Notes under the pieces: model-generated
The model's input: only the letters and a program-made list of their open reading frames with translations
The model's database searches: none
What the model was told of the DNA's origin: nothing
Shown here: positions 45,726 through 57,760 of the stretch, piece after piece
How positions within the stretch are numbered: the first letter of the stretch is position 1
Layout of the letters: every line of letters begins with the position of its first letter
Translations under genes and position numbers: made by a program
Assembly (NCBI GenBank): GCA_003255025.1
Contig: QANY01009387.1
Coordinates: 620,001 to 684,000, forward strand
Direction: 5' to 3'
Origin: Datisca glomerata
Lineage: Eukaryota; Streptophyta; Magnoliopsida; Cucurbitales; Datiscaceae
Length of the DNA: 64,000 bases

Positions 45726-47830
45726 AGCATGGACTCTCGAATCTTTTGCTTCTCAGATGGTGGCGAACAAAACATTTATATGAATCATTGTAACTCTACT
45801 CTGTCAATGAATTCGTTTTTCGTTATTTTTTAATAAGTCAATTCAACAGTGATTAGACGTGAATTCTACCCAAATTAACATATCATGGTTATCTTTGAAA
45901 ACAAATACCTTTAATGATATATTGAACCTACTTGCTTGTTGTCTCACTTATGGCCACAATATAAAGTAAAACAAAAAGAAAAAAGACAGAGAAAGGTCAC
46001 CACTAGTGGATTTGGGATATGAAACACCATAAAGAGAATTTATGTTTTAGTAAGTAGTGCATATAAAACACAATTTTAAAATAGAGTAATGTTATGTAAT
46101 ATTATCGTGCTCAACAACACTATATAATAATATATGTAATGTAAAATCACTCATATACATTATAATATAAAATTTTATTATTTATATACATGTCTAAATT
46201 GATGAGACTGGTGTTACATACTATTTTTCTTTGATGCATGAGGTTATTTAGAAAACTTACCACTTTTCTTTATTTGATTAGAGTATGAGGAATAGTTTCC
46301 AATAAGGTGGTATGTGAAATTCTTTTGTATATTTGAGATGGCTAGTGACTTTCTATAAAAAAATATGATTTAGTGACATTCATGATTTAGACACAATTCA
46401 TGTGCAAGGTGTGAGTAATATGAGCTAAACCCATAACATTATTCTCTCATAAGTTTTAATCAATAATTCTAAAGTTATCCATTTCTATCTTCTTATGAAG
46501 GTTGGACTTTCCTTATGGTCATACTTCTTCGTTGGTCTTCTTCTTTTGGATGGGACTTTATGTCATTGCTGAGCAACAATAAATGTCACAGTTGAACTAG
46601 CTTTAGACGATCTTTAGTGGCCAATCCAAATCCTTCCTTTTTAGTCTTTGCTTTCATAATAAAAAAGTGTCGTCATTTTAGTGGCTAGATAGGAAAGGAG
46701 GCAAGGTTTTCTCGATGAGAGGATATGATTTTCATAAAGTTCATAATAATTATAGAAAGATCAAATAATTGATTAATTTTAAGTGATTAAGTTATATGAT
46801 ACTCATTTATACATTGATATTTAATTATTCAATAAAATAATTTGACAGATTAATTTATAACTTATTATTATAGCATTTAATCATTTTAACTTGATCAATT
46901 AATTAGTCGAATTAAAAACTCGCTAAAGTTTAGCAAAGCAAAAAGAGAAGAATTTTTGTAATTAAGAGGGAGCAAATCGGGAATAATGTAATTTGATGAG
47001 GGGCAAATCTGGGTCAAAAAAACAAATGCAGCAGAATAATTACGTACTGCAGAAGATCTTGACTACCTTAACCCAAACGGATGGCTGTCGTGTGAGTCAC
47101 GCACTTTCTGGGGTGCATTTTAGGTGTTAAAGCCTTCATCTTCTACCACGTAAGCAAAAGGATCAAGGTCTGACCCACCGTAAGCGTGCAGAAGCTACAT
47201 AGAAGTCTGCGAATTTGTCTTTACATTGTGGGCCATATGGGACAAAACAAACACGTGGTCTCACAACTCGTAAGGTATTTGTACTTTGCTGATAGGATTA
47301 GATTCTGCTGAAGAATGAGTCAACTGAAGAAATGGACGACTGATGTCGCTTTGTTCGTGTCGTTCATTCTTTTTCTGAACCATAGTGACGATTTCTGTTC
47401 ACTCTTCAAATGAATTATTTTTTAAATAGTTAGGGAAGTGCTGCTTTAAAATATAACATTTTGTTTTTAAATAAGTTGGATTCATTTAATAATTATGTGC
47501 TAAAAATAATTATGAAAAAAAGAAAAATAATGATAAGTATTAAAGGAAAAAAGAAGATGACACAAAACTAATCAAAAGACACATATGTCACGACACAACC
47601 TGAAACTAAAAATGATCGCATGCAAATCAAAAGACACTAAGACACAAATACCTAAAAATAAAAAAAAGACATAAACATGACCTAAATATGTAGCCCGTCT
47701 TACCAATTACACCTGAAACAGCCAAAAAGGAGACAAATGGTGTAATTTATCACCAAGTCACTGTCCCTATACTATGTGCTCGAGAAGCCATACAAATTCC
47801 ATCCTCATAACCTATTGTAAGCAGTTTTTT
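45726..47830. other. AT-rich intergenic DNA, no gene seen
   Basis: No supported gene. A GC-balanced stretch at 47040-47290 carries no recognisable frame. Confidence 0.4.
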
Positions 47831-47834
47831 CAAA

Positions 47835-48190
47835 CTAGACACCATCTCCAAGAGTCAGAAGGAGATTTTGAGCCAAAGAGAGAGCGACATGTGAGGAGTC
47901 CAACTCCAACAAAATCTTACGCCAGCCAAAAAAATCCTGCATGCAAAATAGCATGGATAGGTGCCGCTAGCTCTGCCTTAAAAGTAAAAGAAATTTCCAA
48001 AAGAACGCAAAAACAACCTTTCACTATAGCTTTAGAATTACGAACATACGTGCACAATCTGCTAACCTTGGAGCAAGCAAAGATGCCACGTCTGTGTCTT
48101 GAGCCAACCAGGAGGAGTTTGCCAAGATATCTCAATGATCTAAGGAGCTCAGAGTTGACGAGCCATAACTTTGAGCTTACGAATGACAAG
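47835..48190 (-). pseudogene. Fragment of LINE-type RNase H (RVT_3) domain
   Basis: Minus-strand translation gives VRNSKAIVKGCFCVLL..., FTFKAELAAPIHAILHAGFF, then WLA, a stop, and DFVGVGLL. This follows the plant RVT_3 pattern: RDxxGxxxxGF..., A-E-L-x-A...HAI..A...GW..LWLE-S-D-x-x-x-V-V. The fragment starts and ends abruptly and has an in-frame stop where LWLESD should be. The 139-codon plus-strand frame over the same DNA (47774-48193) is a shadow. Confidence 0.5.
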
Positions 48191-48329
48191 TAACTTTAAA
48201 ATAACTTAAATTAAAATTAACTCAACAATTATCCAGTGGTTAATTATATTATTTTAAATTCATTAAATAGGTGAATGAATTTGAAAATATTACCTACTTT
48301 GACTAACTTATTATACTGATAAAAGTAAC

Positions 48330-48970
48330 TGTTAGGGGAGTTTTCCCAATCACCAGTGACGTGACGACGCGTGTCACCATGATGAGAAGCTCGTGGCAGA
48401 GGAACTTCTGAAGGAAAAAAACTGACCCCATCTGGTCGGATTCTGTAGAGCTCGGGTTACATATACCTGAGCACAAGAAAGAGCAAGTTGATTACCAAGA
48501 GGAACTCAGGCGACTCTGAGCAAGAAATCATCATTACTCGTCAGAAATAGCACCCCGCAGGTCTAATCGCCATGACAAAATGTCAGGATAACCTCCACAC
48601 AATCATTTTGACATTAAAAGCCTATCACTTTATGTCAAATCACCTCTGATAACTTAGGCATAAATACATCTACTGATCGCCAAAAAAAGTATGCCTATTC
48701 TCCCCCACAAAAGTTACTCCAAGAGATCGACCATCGACTAATTTGAGCATTAGAGGCTCCTTGACGAGGAAACCACCCCCTGATTCTCCTCGTCTAAGAG
48801 TTATTTTTTGTGTTTTTTATAGACTTGAAGGACACAAAGAGCCCAGTTTTGTGAGAAGAGTGCATGAAGATCACTTTTACGGTCTTTGACCAAAATCGTC
48901 ATTCAGAGAGGAGCATCACCCCAAGGGGAGATTACACAAAAATTACTGTGGAAGTTTTGGGGTTGAAATA
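48330..48970 (+). repeat. 5' LTR of LARD copy 2
   Basis: 641 bp. Compared with the 3' LTR it lacks about 100 bp near 48640 (the segment present at about 59975-60085). Confidence 0.8.
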
Positions 48971-50251
48971 GTTGGCGTCATCGGTTGGAAAAAACTGCAA
49001 AGTCATCCATGTTCCAAGCATTTAGATCCACTTTTCTTCCGCAAGGAGAGAATGGGTCCTGTATCACGCGTCGACGAAGTCTGAGGTAGAAGCAAGGACT
49101 TACCCTTCCCCCCGATGCAAGAAGAATCTTCTGTCACCATAAAGACTACCTGGCAAAGAAAGAAGGCCATGGCGAGTGTAATCGCCAAGGCAACTAGGAA
49201 GAGGAGGAAGGGCGCGCCAAATACTACTCAGGTCGTAACAGTCTCTTGCACGAAAATGGTCTTCTCCCATCACCAAAGGCCCAACGATAAGAGCGGCCAC
49301 CCTTCGAGGAAGCCGGGACGGGAAGGGAACTAGACCACAGATGCCTAGCGTCCCCGATGGTAGGGTCTTGCCTAGGTTCATCCCCACTGGACGAGGGCGG
49401 AAGACAGGGTCGCCGGAAAGCAAAGGTGGGCACAACCCCTGGGAAATCTTTTGGGGATGACATGTGAACAACTACAGAAGGTGGAGGAAAGTATCGACAT
49501 GTCTCCCTCCACCCCATTCATTAGTGCATCCTCTCTCGCCACCAACAATTTCACAAAACTCAGGCGCATGTAGAGCTGTGGTGAGTAAATAAGAAGTATG
49601 TGATCATTCTCAGTTGAAATATAGACACCCACACCAAATTCCCCGTGGAAGGCTCACCTCGACCGAATAACAGATGGGTGTCCAGACACTCCCCTAAAAC
49701 CCCCTAGGTGAATGGAACCATAGGGATATGGTGCCTATAGTCAGAGAACTGAAATGACAGGACATTCCCCACTAAGGCGACGAAAGGAGGCAACACATGA
49801 CGAAGGTCATGACAACATCGTCTCTGCGTGTGGCAGCAGAAACAACATGAAATGGGGCCACGACCGGCGTGCTCCCTTCTAGAAAAAACTTGAAGAGCTA
49901 GAATGGTTGGTCGTACGCCCACCAAAACTGACAGAGAGGACAGTTCACGATGAGCCCTTGCTATCCCATGAGCAGAATGCAGAGCTCATAGGGGCCTGCC
50001 ATTGATGCAAAGTCATGGTCTAGAAAAGAAGAACACGAAAGGTCCCAACAAGGAAGGATGATGTAATAACCTGAAGGAAGAGTGACAACTGAGGGAGTAA
50101 AGAGCCCTACCACGAAGCCAGTTAGAACTCCTAGATACTCCCATCTCACCAGAGCCGCTAAGATCAGAAACTCTCAATAACTCCCCTGTTCATAGCAAAG
50201 GAAATGGTCCTCCTCGAAACGGCCGACGATGAAGCACAAAGCACTATGTGC
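48971..50251. other. LARD copy 2 interior, left part; no gene supported
   Basis: GC-balanced, with several overlapping open frames on both strands (for example 49100-49471 minus and 49115-49333 plus). None matches a family. It corresponds to 32485-33660 of copy 1, showing a conserved non-coding or long-decayed gag region. Confidence 0.5.
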
Positions 50252-50256
50252 CCATC

Positions 50257-52463
50257 TGCTAGTCGTCGCGGCGCGTGCGCGACGGAAGCGTGAAGGCATG
50301 TGGCCTTTTAAAAAATTAAATTTTAATCAAACTTGCGCAACGCCACGATAACTAAATAAAAATCTCTATTGAAAACTCTTTTTCAATCAGTCAGGATTCA
50401 TTATATTTTTATAAGTTAAATCTACAACATACAAGGTTAGGAATCATATACATCTTACACTCTATATCAAGCGTCCTTGCAAAAACTGATCGATCCTCCG
50501 TTCCCACGAAATCGTTCCAATGATCAGTAGACTCTAAGATCCACACCACGATCTTCCAAGTCAATCCTCAATGCACTAGGACGTATTTGGGCACGTAGAA
50601 TATTACAAAACACTTTTTCTGTCTCTATATGTTCTCAATATATGAGATCTAGAGATTTACTGTGAAGGACTTTACTGAGACGATTCTATAAAAGAACGTG
50701 ATAATTATTCTTTTAGAAATTCAATTAACGTTTAATCGTAAAAGAAAATCTCTCTGACACCAATCGTATTCTCAATTCAACTCTTGATTGACGAACTGAT
50801 GATCTGATCAACTGATTCTCTCCTCTTCGTTCAACAACCAAGGCCATTAAAATAATATATGTATATATTCTAGATAATGACATATCCAATTTTTAGAAAT
50901 AAACTGAAATAATATTTAATTATAAAATTACCAATTACAGTGGGACCCACTGTAATTGTGCACAACTGCAGTGTCACATGACACTGCAGTGTGCCGTGAG
51001 CCAACACAGTGCCTCACGGCACCACTGTATTGCTATGTGGTACTACAGTGTTGCACACTTACTACTGTAGTGTCACGTGACACCACAGTAATCCATGTCA
51101 ATTTCTGATACCCTATTAGTGATTGCACGTGACAATTAATGTGAATTAAATATTTATTTTAATCGAATAATTATCTAGATATCAGTTAATTCAAAATTAA
51201 CATATCTTATTATCCCTATCAACTAACTTATATGACATTTCACAAATAACATATTTAGTTGATTTAAGTTATTATCTAATAATAATTTAATTATCTAATT
51301 TCACAAATTAGATATTCTATCTCACTTATATATAATTATATATATAAAATTTCTAAAAATCATATTTTAATATATAAATAATTTAATTAATTAATCAATC
51401 ACACATAATTATCTCATAATTCTGTACTTGCCCTAGAATAAAAATTCATTTTGCAAGTCCGTCCTTTTCGCATGTCCTGAAATATTCACACCCTAGACAG
51501 CGTAGTATAGAGGTGACTTGGGAACCATAGACCTATAATCCTAAGATTCAATAAACTAAATTATTAATTAATTTTTTTTAATTAAATAATCATTTATTAA
51601 ATCCATTATCATTCCACTATAAATATGGAATTGCACTCTTAGAGATTATAGAATGTATTTACACAGTATTCTCATGTAGTCCAATAACATAATCATTTCA
51701 TGTAGTTCTGTCCTCCAATTAATTACCCTTATAATTAATTACCTCTTGATCCTTAAGTACCATTAATCCACTAGTGAATGGTTAATTTATAATATTATTA
51801 TAAATTTGAGCTCAAGAACCATTCATTTCCAGAAGTAACACTTAAGAGAACCAACATAGGATCCGTTAGGAAAGTTTAGATTCTAATCTGGTAAGATCAT
51901 GCCTCAGTTATCCACATCACTGAATCTCCAAAATAAAAGTCACTGGCCTGATTAAGAAATAAACTTTAACGAGTGAATCAAAAGGTGCAGTAGACATGCA
52001 TAGGAGTTCATGACTTCTCAGGATTCAGACTGATCTACATATGATCATCGAATTGATGTATATTAAATCTTTATGATAAATGACACGTTAATAAAGATAT
52101 TAATTCACATCGATTCTGTCATATATAATCTTATTATATAAAATAAAACTAAGATGTCTATCCATATAAATGATCTGGATCTAGATCACACGCATTCATA
52201 ATGTTTAGTGAACCGTATTAGCAATCATTCATTAAAGATTTCATACTTTAATATGTTGCTGACAATTTTATTCATTATCTATGATCTTAATCATCTCGTA
52301 CTAATACAAGATCATAGTCTCATTAATGAATATGAAATTTTCACATATTCATATAAATTATTCAATAAGATTTCAAAAGAACAATTAAAAGAAAAATGTA
52401 ATCTTCTTTATATTTTATATCAAAATGTCAAAACACATGCTTTGAGGGCATAACTTCTAACAA
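50257..52463 (-). repeat. 3' LTR of the nested copia element
   Basis: About 2.2 kb and AT-rich. 50940-51095 has a cluster of imperfect palindromes built from actgcagtgtca/cgtgacac (see findings), in a position that may be enhancer-like. ORF 52208-52453 here is a chance frame. Confidence 0.8.
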
Positions 52464-52479
52464 TCTCTCACTTACCCTA

Positions 52480-55400
52480 AAGTAAATGTGGCATCTCTCT
52501 AAATCTCATGTTATGCACGTGACCCTCAAATGACTTTGCAGGAAGTGTCTTTGTAAAATGATCAGTCAAATTTATTCCGATGCTATCTTCATAACAGTCA
52601 CATCCCCTCGATGCACAATCTCTCTTACAAGTTAATATTTCCTCTTTATGTGCTTGCCTCTCTTGTGACTCCTCGGCTCCTTGAAATTTGCTACCACCCC
52701 ACTATCATCACAGTACATGATCAGTGGCTTGTCCATATCTGAAACTATTTCTAGATAAAAATATAACTTTTTGAGCCATACCGCATCTTTCACAGCTTCA
52801 CAAGCCACTATATATTTGGCTTTCATAGTGGAATCTACAATGCTAGATTGTTTAATACTTCTCTAGACTACAGCTCATCCACCCAGGGTGAATATTGATT
52901 CAAATGTCGACTTTCAACTGTCTCTCTCTGATTGAAAATCAGAATTTATCTATCCAGTGGGGTTCAGGTCTCCACCTGAATAAATAAGCATATAGTTTCT
53001 TGTTATCATAAGATACTTGAGAATATGTTTTACTACAATCTAGTGTTCTAAACCTGGATTCGATTGATAACGACTAACAATTTCCACTGTATAACAAATG
53101 TTCGGTCTCGTACACATCATGGCATATATGAGACTTCCAACTACTGCAATATAAGGAACCTTTCTCATATCCTCTTCCTCCTGAGGCGTCTTAGGACATT
53201 GTTCCTTGGAGATGACAATTCCATGTCTGGTCGGTTGTTGACCTTTCTTGAAATTCTCCAAAGAGAATCTCTCCAGCATCTTATCAATATAAGATACCTG
53301 AGAAAATGCCAAAAAATTGTTCTTTCTATCCCTTAAGATTTGGATTCCTAGAAACATAACTCGTTTCTCCCAAATATTTCATTTGAAATTTCTCAACTAA
53401 CCACTTCTTTACCTTTGACAAAGTTTTTACATCATTCTCAATGAGTAGAATATCATCAACATAAAGAATTAAGAAAACCACTAACTTATCTTTGGTGTAT
53501 TTATAAACATAAGCTTTGTCAACATTTTGCTCGAAGCCATTATAATATTATCAAAAGTAGGATTCCAAGATCTCGATGTTTGCTTTAATCCATAAATGAA
53601 TTTAAGCAACTTGCGTACTTTTTAATATTGCCCATTTTGTAAGAACCCTTCTGGTTGCATCATATATATACTTTCTTCAAGAGAGCCATTCAGAAAGTTG
53701 TCTTGACGTCCATTTTCCATATATCATAGTCAAAACTAGCGGCTATGAACAAAAGGATGCGGATAGATTTTAGCATGGCCACATGGGAGAATGTCTTTTC
53801 ATAATCGACTCCCTCCCTTTGTGTATAGCCCTTGACTAATAACCGTGCCTGAAAATCTCTACTTTCCCACATGTACCTCTTTTCTTCTTGAAGATCCATT
53901 TATATCCAATGTGTCTGACATCTTCAGGTGGATCTACAAGTTCCCAGACGGAATTGGAAGACATAGATTCTATTTCCTGGTTCATGGCATCATGTCATTT
54001 CTCCTTTTCAAGATCATCAATTGCTTCTTTGTAAGATAATTGATCATCCTTATTAGTGTCTGACACTAGGGCATGTGCTTCTAGTTTGTAGCGAACTGGC
54101 TGTCTCACAACCCTTCCACTACGACGTTGCACCAGAGTTTCCCTTGTATAAATTATGATTTCTCTGGTTTGTCGTTTATCAGTAGAAATTGAATGTGGTC
54201 TGATCTCATCAGTTCCTAACTCCTCGAGAACTAATTTGCTACGATGTTTATAGTTTTGCATATAGTCATGCTCAAGAAAGGTTGCATTTGTCGACATAAA
54301 CACCTTTTAATCATTGTGACTATAAAAGTACCCACCTCTAGTTTCAAGAGAATAACCAACGAATATGCATACCTCAGACCTTGAGTCTAACTTTCTGGTC
54401 TTGGGTCTAAGAATGTGAGCTGGACACCCAATATACGGAAATGACACATACTAGGTTTAGAGTCATTCTATAACTCTAAAGGCATCTTACTTACAGACTT
54501 AGAAGGTACTACATTCAAAATCTAAGTTGCCTTGTGTAGTACATATCTCTAAAATGTAAGTGACAATGATGGGTAGCTTAACATCGACCTAACCATATCC
54601 AATAAGGTTCGGTTTCTCCTCTCTACAAAACCATTTTATGTGGTGTTCCAGGTGTTGTATGTTGGAATAAGATTTCACACTCCAGCAAATAATCATTGAA
54701 TTCTAAATCCAAGTATTTACCACCTTGATCGGATCAAAGGTTTTCAATGATTTCCCTAATTGCTTTTCAGCTTTAGCCTTGAAATCTTTAAACTTTCCAA
54801 AAGTTTTAGACTTTCGATACATTAGGTAACTATAACCATATCTTGAGTAATCGTCAATAAAAGTGATAAAATACTCATACCCACATCTAGCTTGACATTG
54901 ATCGGTCCACAGATATCACTATGTACTAGCTCAAATGATTTCTTGGCTCTTTGACCCTTTCCTGTGAAAGGTCTCTTGGTCATTTACCCTCTAGACATGA
55001 TTCATAAATAGAAAGAGTTCCAACTTTTAGCTCTCTCAAAACACCATGCTTCGTTAACCTGTTTAACCTATCTAGATTAATATGTCCCAATCTAAGATGT
55101 CATAGATATGTGTTATCATCATGATAAACTCTTTGTCGTTTGTTACTTTTAGGTTTTGCCATTTAAATAATTTAGAATTATTTAACGCCAATTTAGTCTG
55201 TTTACGCATATGCAATCCATTAATAATTTTAGCATGATAGATATTTAATCCATTCTTAGAAATCATAAACTTTTATTAATGAAAGAAACTTCGAATAACT
55301 GTCCTTGCAAAAATGAAAGAGAAATCAAATTCCTCGAAAAACCAAGAATATAGTAAACATCGTTCAAAACTAAGAAATTATATATAAAAAGTAAATGGAC

Positions 55401-56400
55401 TGTCTTTAATGCTTTAGCTGACACGAGCGCACCATTGCCAACTGTCAAAATGACCTCACCATCAGCCAGCTCCCTTGACGAATCAAACATCTGTAAAGAA
55501 GAACATACATGGTTAGTGACTTCTGAATCAAGTATCTAGGATGACAAATCATATTCCACTAAACAAGCTTTAAGTACAAGTAAATCATATTTACCTTTTT
55601 TTTTCAGCTCCGAGAGATACTTGTTACAGTTTCTCTTCCAATGACCTTCAACCTCACAGTAGAAACACTTTCCTTTGGGCTTGTTATCTTTCTTGTTCTT
55701 ACTGACTTTCGAAGAAGTCTTGGCTTTCTTTACTCTTTTTTTCTTACTTTTGTCATTACCATTGTTATTCTTCCTCTTCTTGTTCTTAACAATATTGGAA
55801 GAAGGTTTTCGGTCATTCTAAAGTTGAGTGACTCAAAAGTCTGCAGTTCATTCAACAATTGGGTCATGTTGAATTGCAACTTCTTCATAATATAGTTGCT
55901 CGTGAATACAGTAAAAGCTAGTGTGAGCGACTCTAGTATGATGCTAACTTGAGTCCACTCATCAATGGCCACCACATGTACTTCTGCCTCGTGCAGTATG
56001 TTGATCATGTTCAAAACATCTCGAATAGAAGTACCCTTACTCATCTTAGTTTTCATATAACTCCTAGGGGCCTCATGATGACTTTGATCGGACCGCTGCC
56101 CAAACATTGCCTATAAAGATTTCATAATCTTATAGGCAACATTCATGCTTTCATGCTTGGTTCTTCGAACATCATTCATACTCACAAGCATGTAGCATTT
56201 CACCTTATTGTTTGATATGATCCAAGCATCATATTTGTCCCTAACATTCTTAAGGGCGTTAGCAGAGGGCTCCTCAAGACATTCCTAAGTAAGAACGAAC
56301 TTATGTGTTTATTATAATCATATTTGATTTCCAACGAACGAAAGTATCACCATTCAATTTCTCAAGAGCTAGTAAAGCAGTAATATGATTGCCCATGGTA
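52480..56400 (-). pseudogene. Copia gag-pol polyprotein, multiply broken
   Basis: The start is near 56395 (MGNHITALLALEKLNGDTF). Gag (UBN2-like) covers about 55700-56395. A CCHC zinc knuckle, CFYCEVEGHWKRNC, lies at about 55635-55676. The protease site reads ILDSEVTNHVCSS (about 55510-55550), where the active-site DSG is changed to DSE. The GAG-pre-integrase and integrase region runs about 54560-55270, with SFELVHSDICGPI and GFVERRNRT recognisable. Reverse transcriptase spans about 53000-53900: WKMDVKTTF, and LYVDDILL at about 53450-53473. RNase H (MKAKYIVACEAVKDAVWLKK) is at about 52630-52830. Many stops and frameshifts divide these, so no protein can be made. Confidence 0.9.
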
Positions 56401-56529
56401 GACATAATATTAATAACTGAAATTTAAAACATATATGATTCAATATAATTGATAAATATATAGAATTCGAAAAGTATAATGTGATTATAATAAACACATA
56501 AATTTAGCATTTACTAATCACGATAAACA

Positions 56530-56747
56530 CATAAATTTTATTCATTATCTATGATCTTAATTCTCTCGTACTAATATAATATCATAGTATCATTAATGAC
56601 TATGGAATTTTCATATATATATATATATATAAATTATTCAACAATAATTCAAAAGAACAATTATAAGAAAAATGTAATCCTCTTTACTACACATCAATTC
56701 GATGATCATATGTCAATATACATACTTTGAGAACATAACCTCCAACA
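56530..56747 (-). repeat. Truncated 5' LTR of the nested copia element
   Basis: Aligns with 52262-52463 (gatcttaat..ctcgtactaat, aaaagaacaatta, aaaaatgtaatc). Contains an (at)n expansion at about 56617-56632. Confidence 0.8.
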
Positions 56748-56939
56748 CCATTCACACTTGCTAGATAAGAAATTTCCTCTCCCCTTCATTTATGAGTAGT
56801 CATATGTTGTTCCTTTTCTGGAAAATCTACTTTTTTGGAAAAATAAAATGTGTGGCAGAATTGTTTGCTTGTGATCTTCTCGCTATCCTACAAGTCTCCA
56901 AGAATCGACTCTTATACCACATGCGATGAAGGGATAAAA

Positions 56940-57760
56940 CAAAAAGTGATTACTGGTGAGGCATTTTTGCCTGACAGGCAGGATTAAATAAAACGTGATG
57001 ACTGACGAGCACTCTAGCACGACAATCAGGATAAATAAAAAGTGATGACTGGCGAGGTGCTCTAGCCCGACATTCGAGATTAAACAAAAAAATGATGACT
57101 GACAAGGCACTCTAGTCGGGCAGTCGGGATTAAAAAAAGTTGATGACTGGTAAGGCAATCTAGACCAGAAGTCGGGATTAAACAAAAGTGATGATTGGCG
57201 AGGCACTCTAGTCGACAGTCGGGATTAAAAAAGAGTGATGACTGACGAGCACTTTAGCTCGATAGTCAAGATAAACAAAAAGTGATGACTGGCGAGGTCC
57301 CCTAGCCCGCCAATAGGATTCGACAAGTAATGACTGGCGAGGTCCCCGAGCCTACCAGTCAGGATTGACAAGTGATGATTGGTGAGATCCCCGAGCTCGC
57401 CAGGACCTCGCCCGTTAGTCGAGATTCGACAAGTGATGACTGGCGATGCCCCCGTGCCCGCCAGTTACGATTCGAAAAATGATGCTTGGTGAGGTCCCTG
57501 ATCCTGCCAGTTAGGATTCGACAAGTGATGACTGACGAGGTCCCCCAGCCCACCAGTTTGGATTTGACAAGTGAGGACTGGCGAGGTCCTCAACCCTGCT
57601 AATCAAGATTCGACAAGTGATAACTAGCGAGGTCCCATAGCCTGCCGGACGGGATTTGACAAGTGGTGACTGGTGAGGTCCTCAAGCCTACCTATCGGGA
57701 TTCGATAAGTGATGACGGGTGAGGCACTCTAGCCCAACAGTCAGGATCAAGAAAAAATAT
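56940..57760. repeat. ~47-bp tandem repeat, about 17 copies
   Basis: The landmark gtgatgactggcgagg recurs about every 44-49 bp (57044, 57093, 57142, 57190, 57237, 57284 and so on). Early units end in a cgggattaaacaaaa spacer; later ones end in ggattcgacaa. It lies in the LARD copy 2 interior. Copy 1 lacks this array and has the 81-bp array instead. Confidence 0.85.

Larger units (their letters stand above)
50257..56747 (-). mobile_element. Ty1/copia retrotransposon, decayed, nested in LARD copy 2
   Basis: Target duplication ccatc (50252-50256) and ccatt (56748-56752). On the plus strand the left end is tgctagtcgtcgcgg and the right end is ctccaaca. The LTR downstream of pol spans 50257-52463 (about 2.2 kb, ending ttctaaca). 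Upstream of gag only about 215 bp of the other LTR remains (about 56530-56747, matching 52262-52463), so most of that LTR and the primer-binding site were deleted. Domain order on the minus strand is gag, protease, integrase, RT, RNase H, which is the copia order. Confidence 0.9.

Noticed and set aside
47774..48193. 139-codon plus-strand ORF starting with ATG
   Set aside because: The opposite strand matches an RNase H (RVT_3) domain, so the plus frame is a shadow.
49003..49925. Several overlapping frames of 60-120 codons in the LARD interior
   Set aside because: Frames overlap on both strands and are not kept between the two LARD copies despite DNA similarity, so coding is unlikely.
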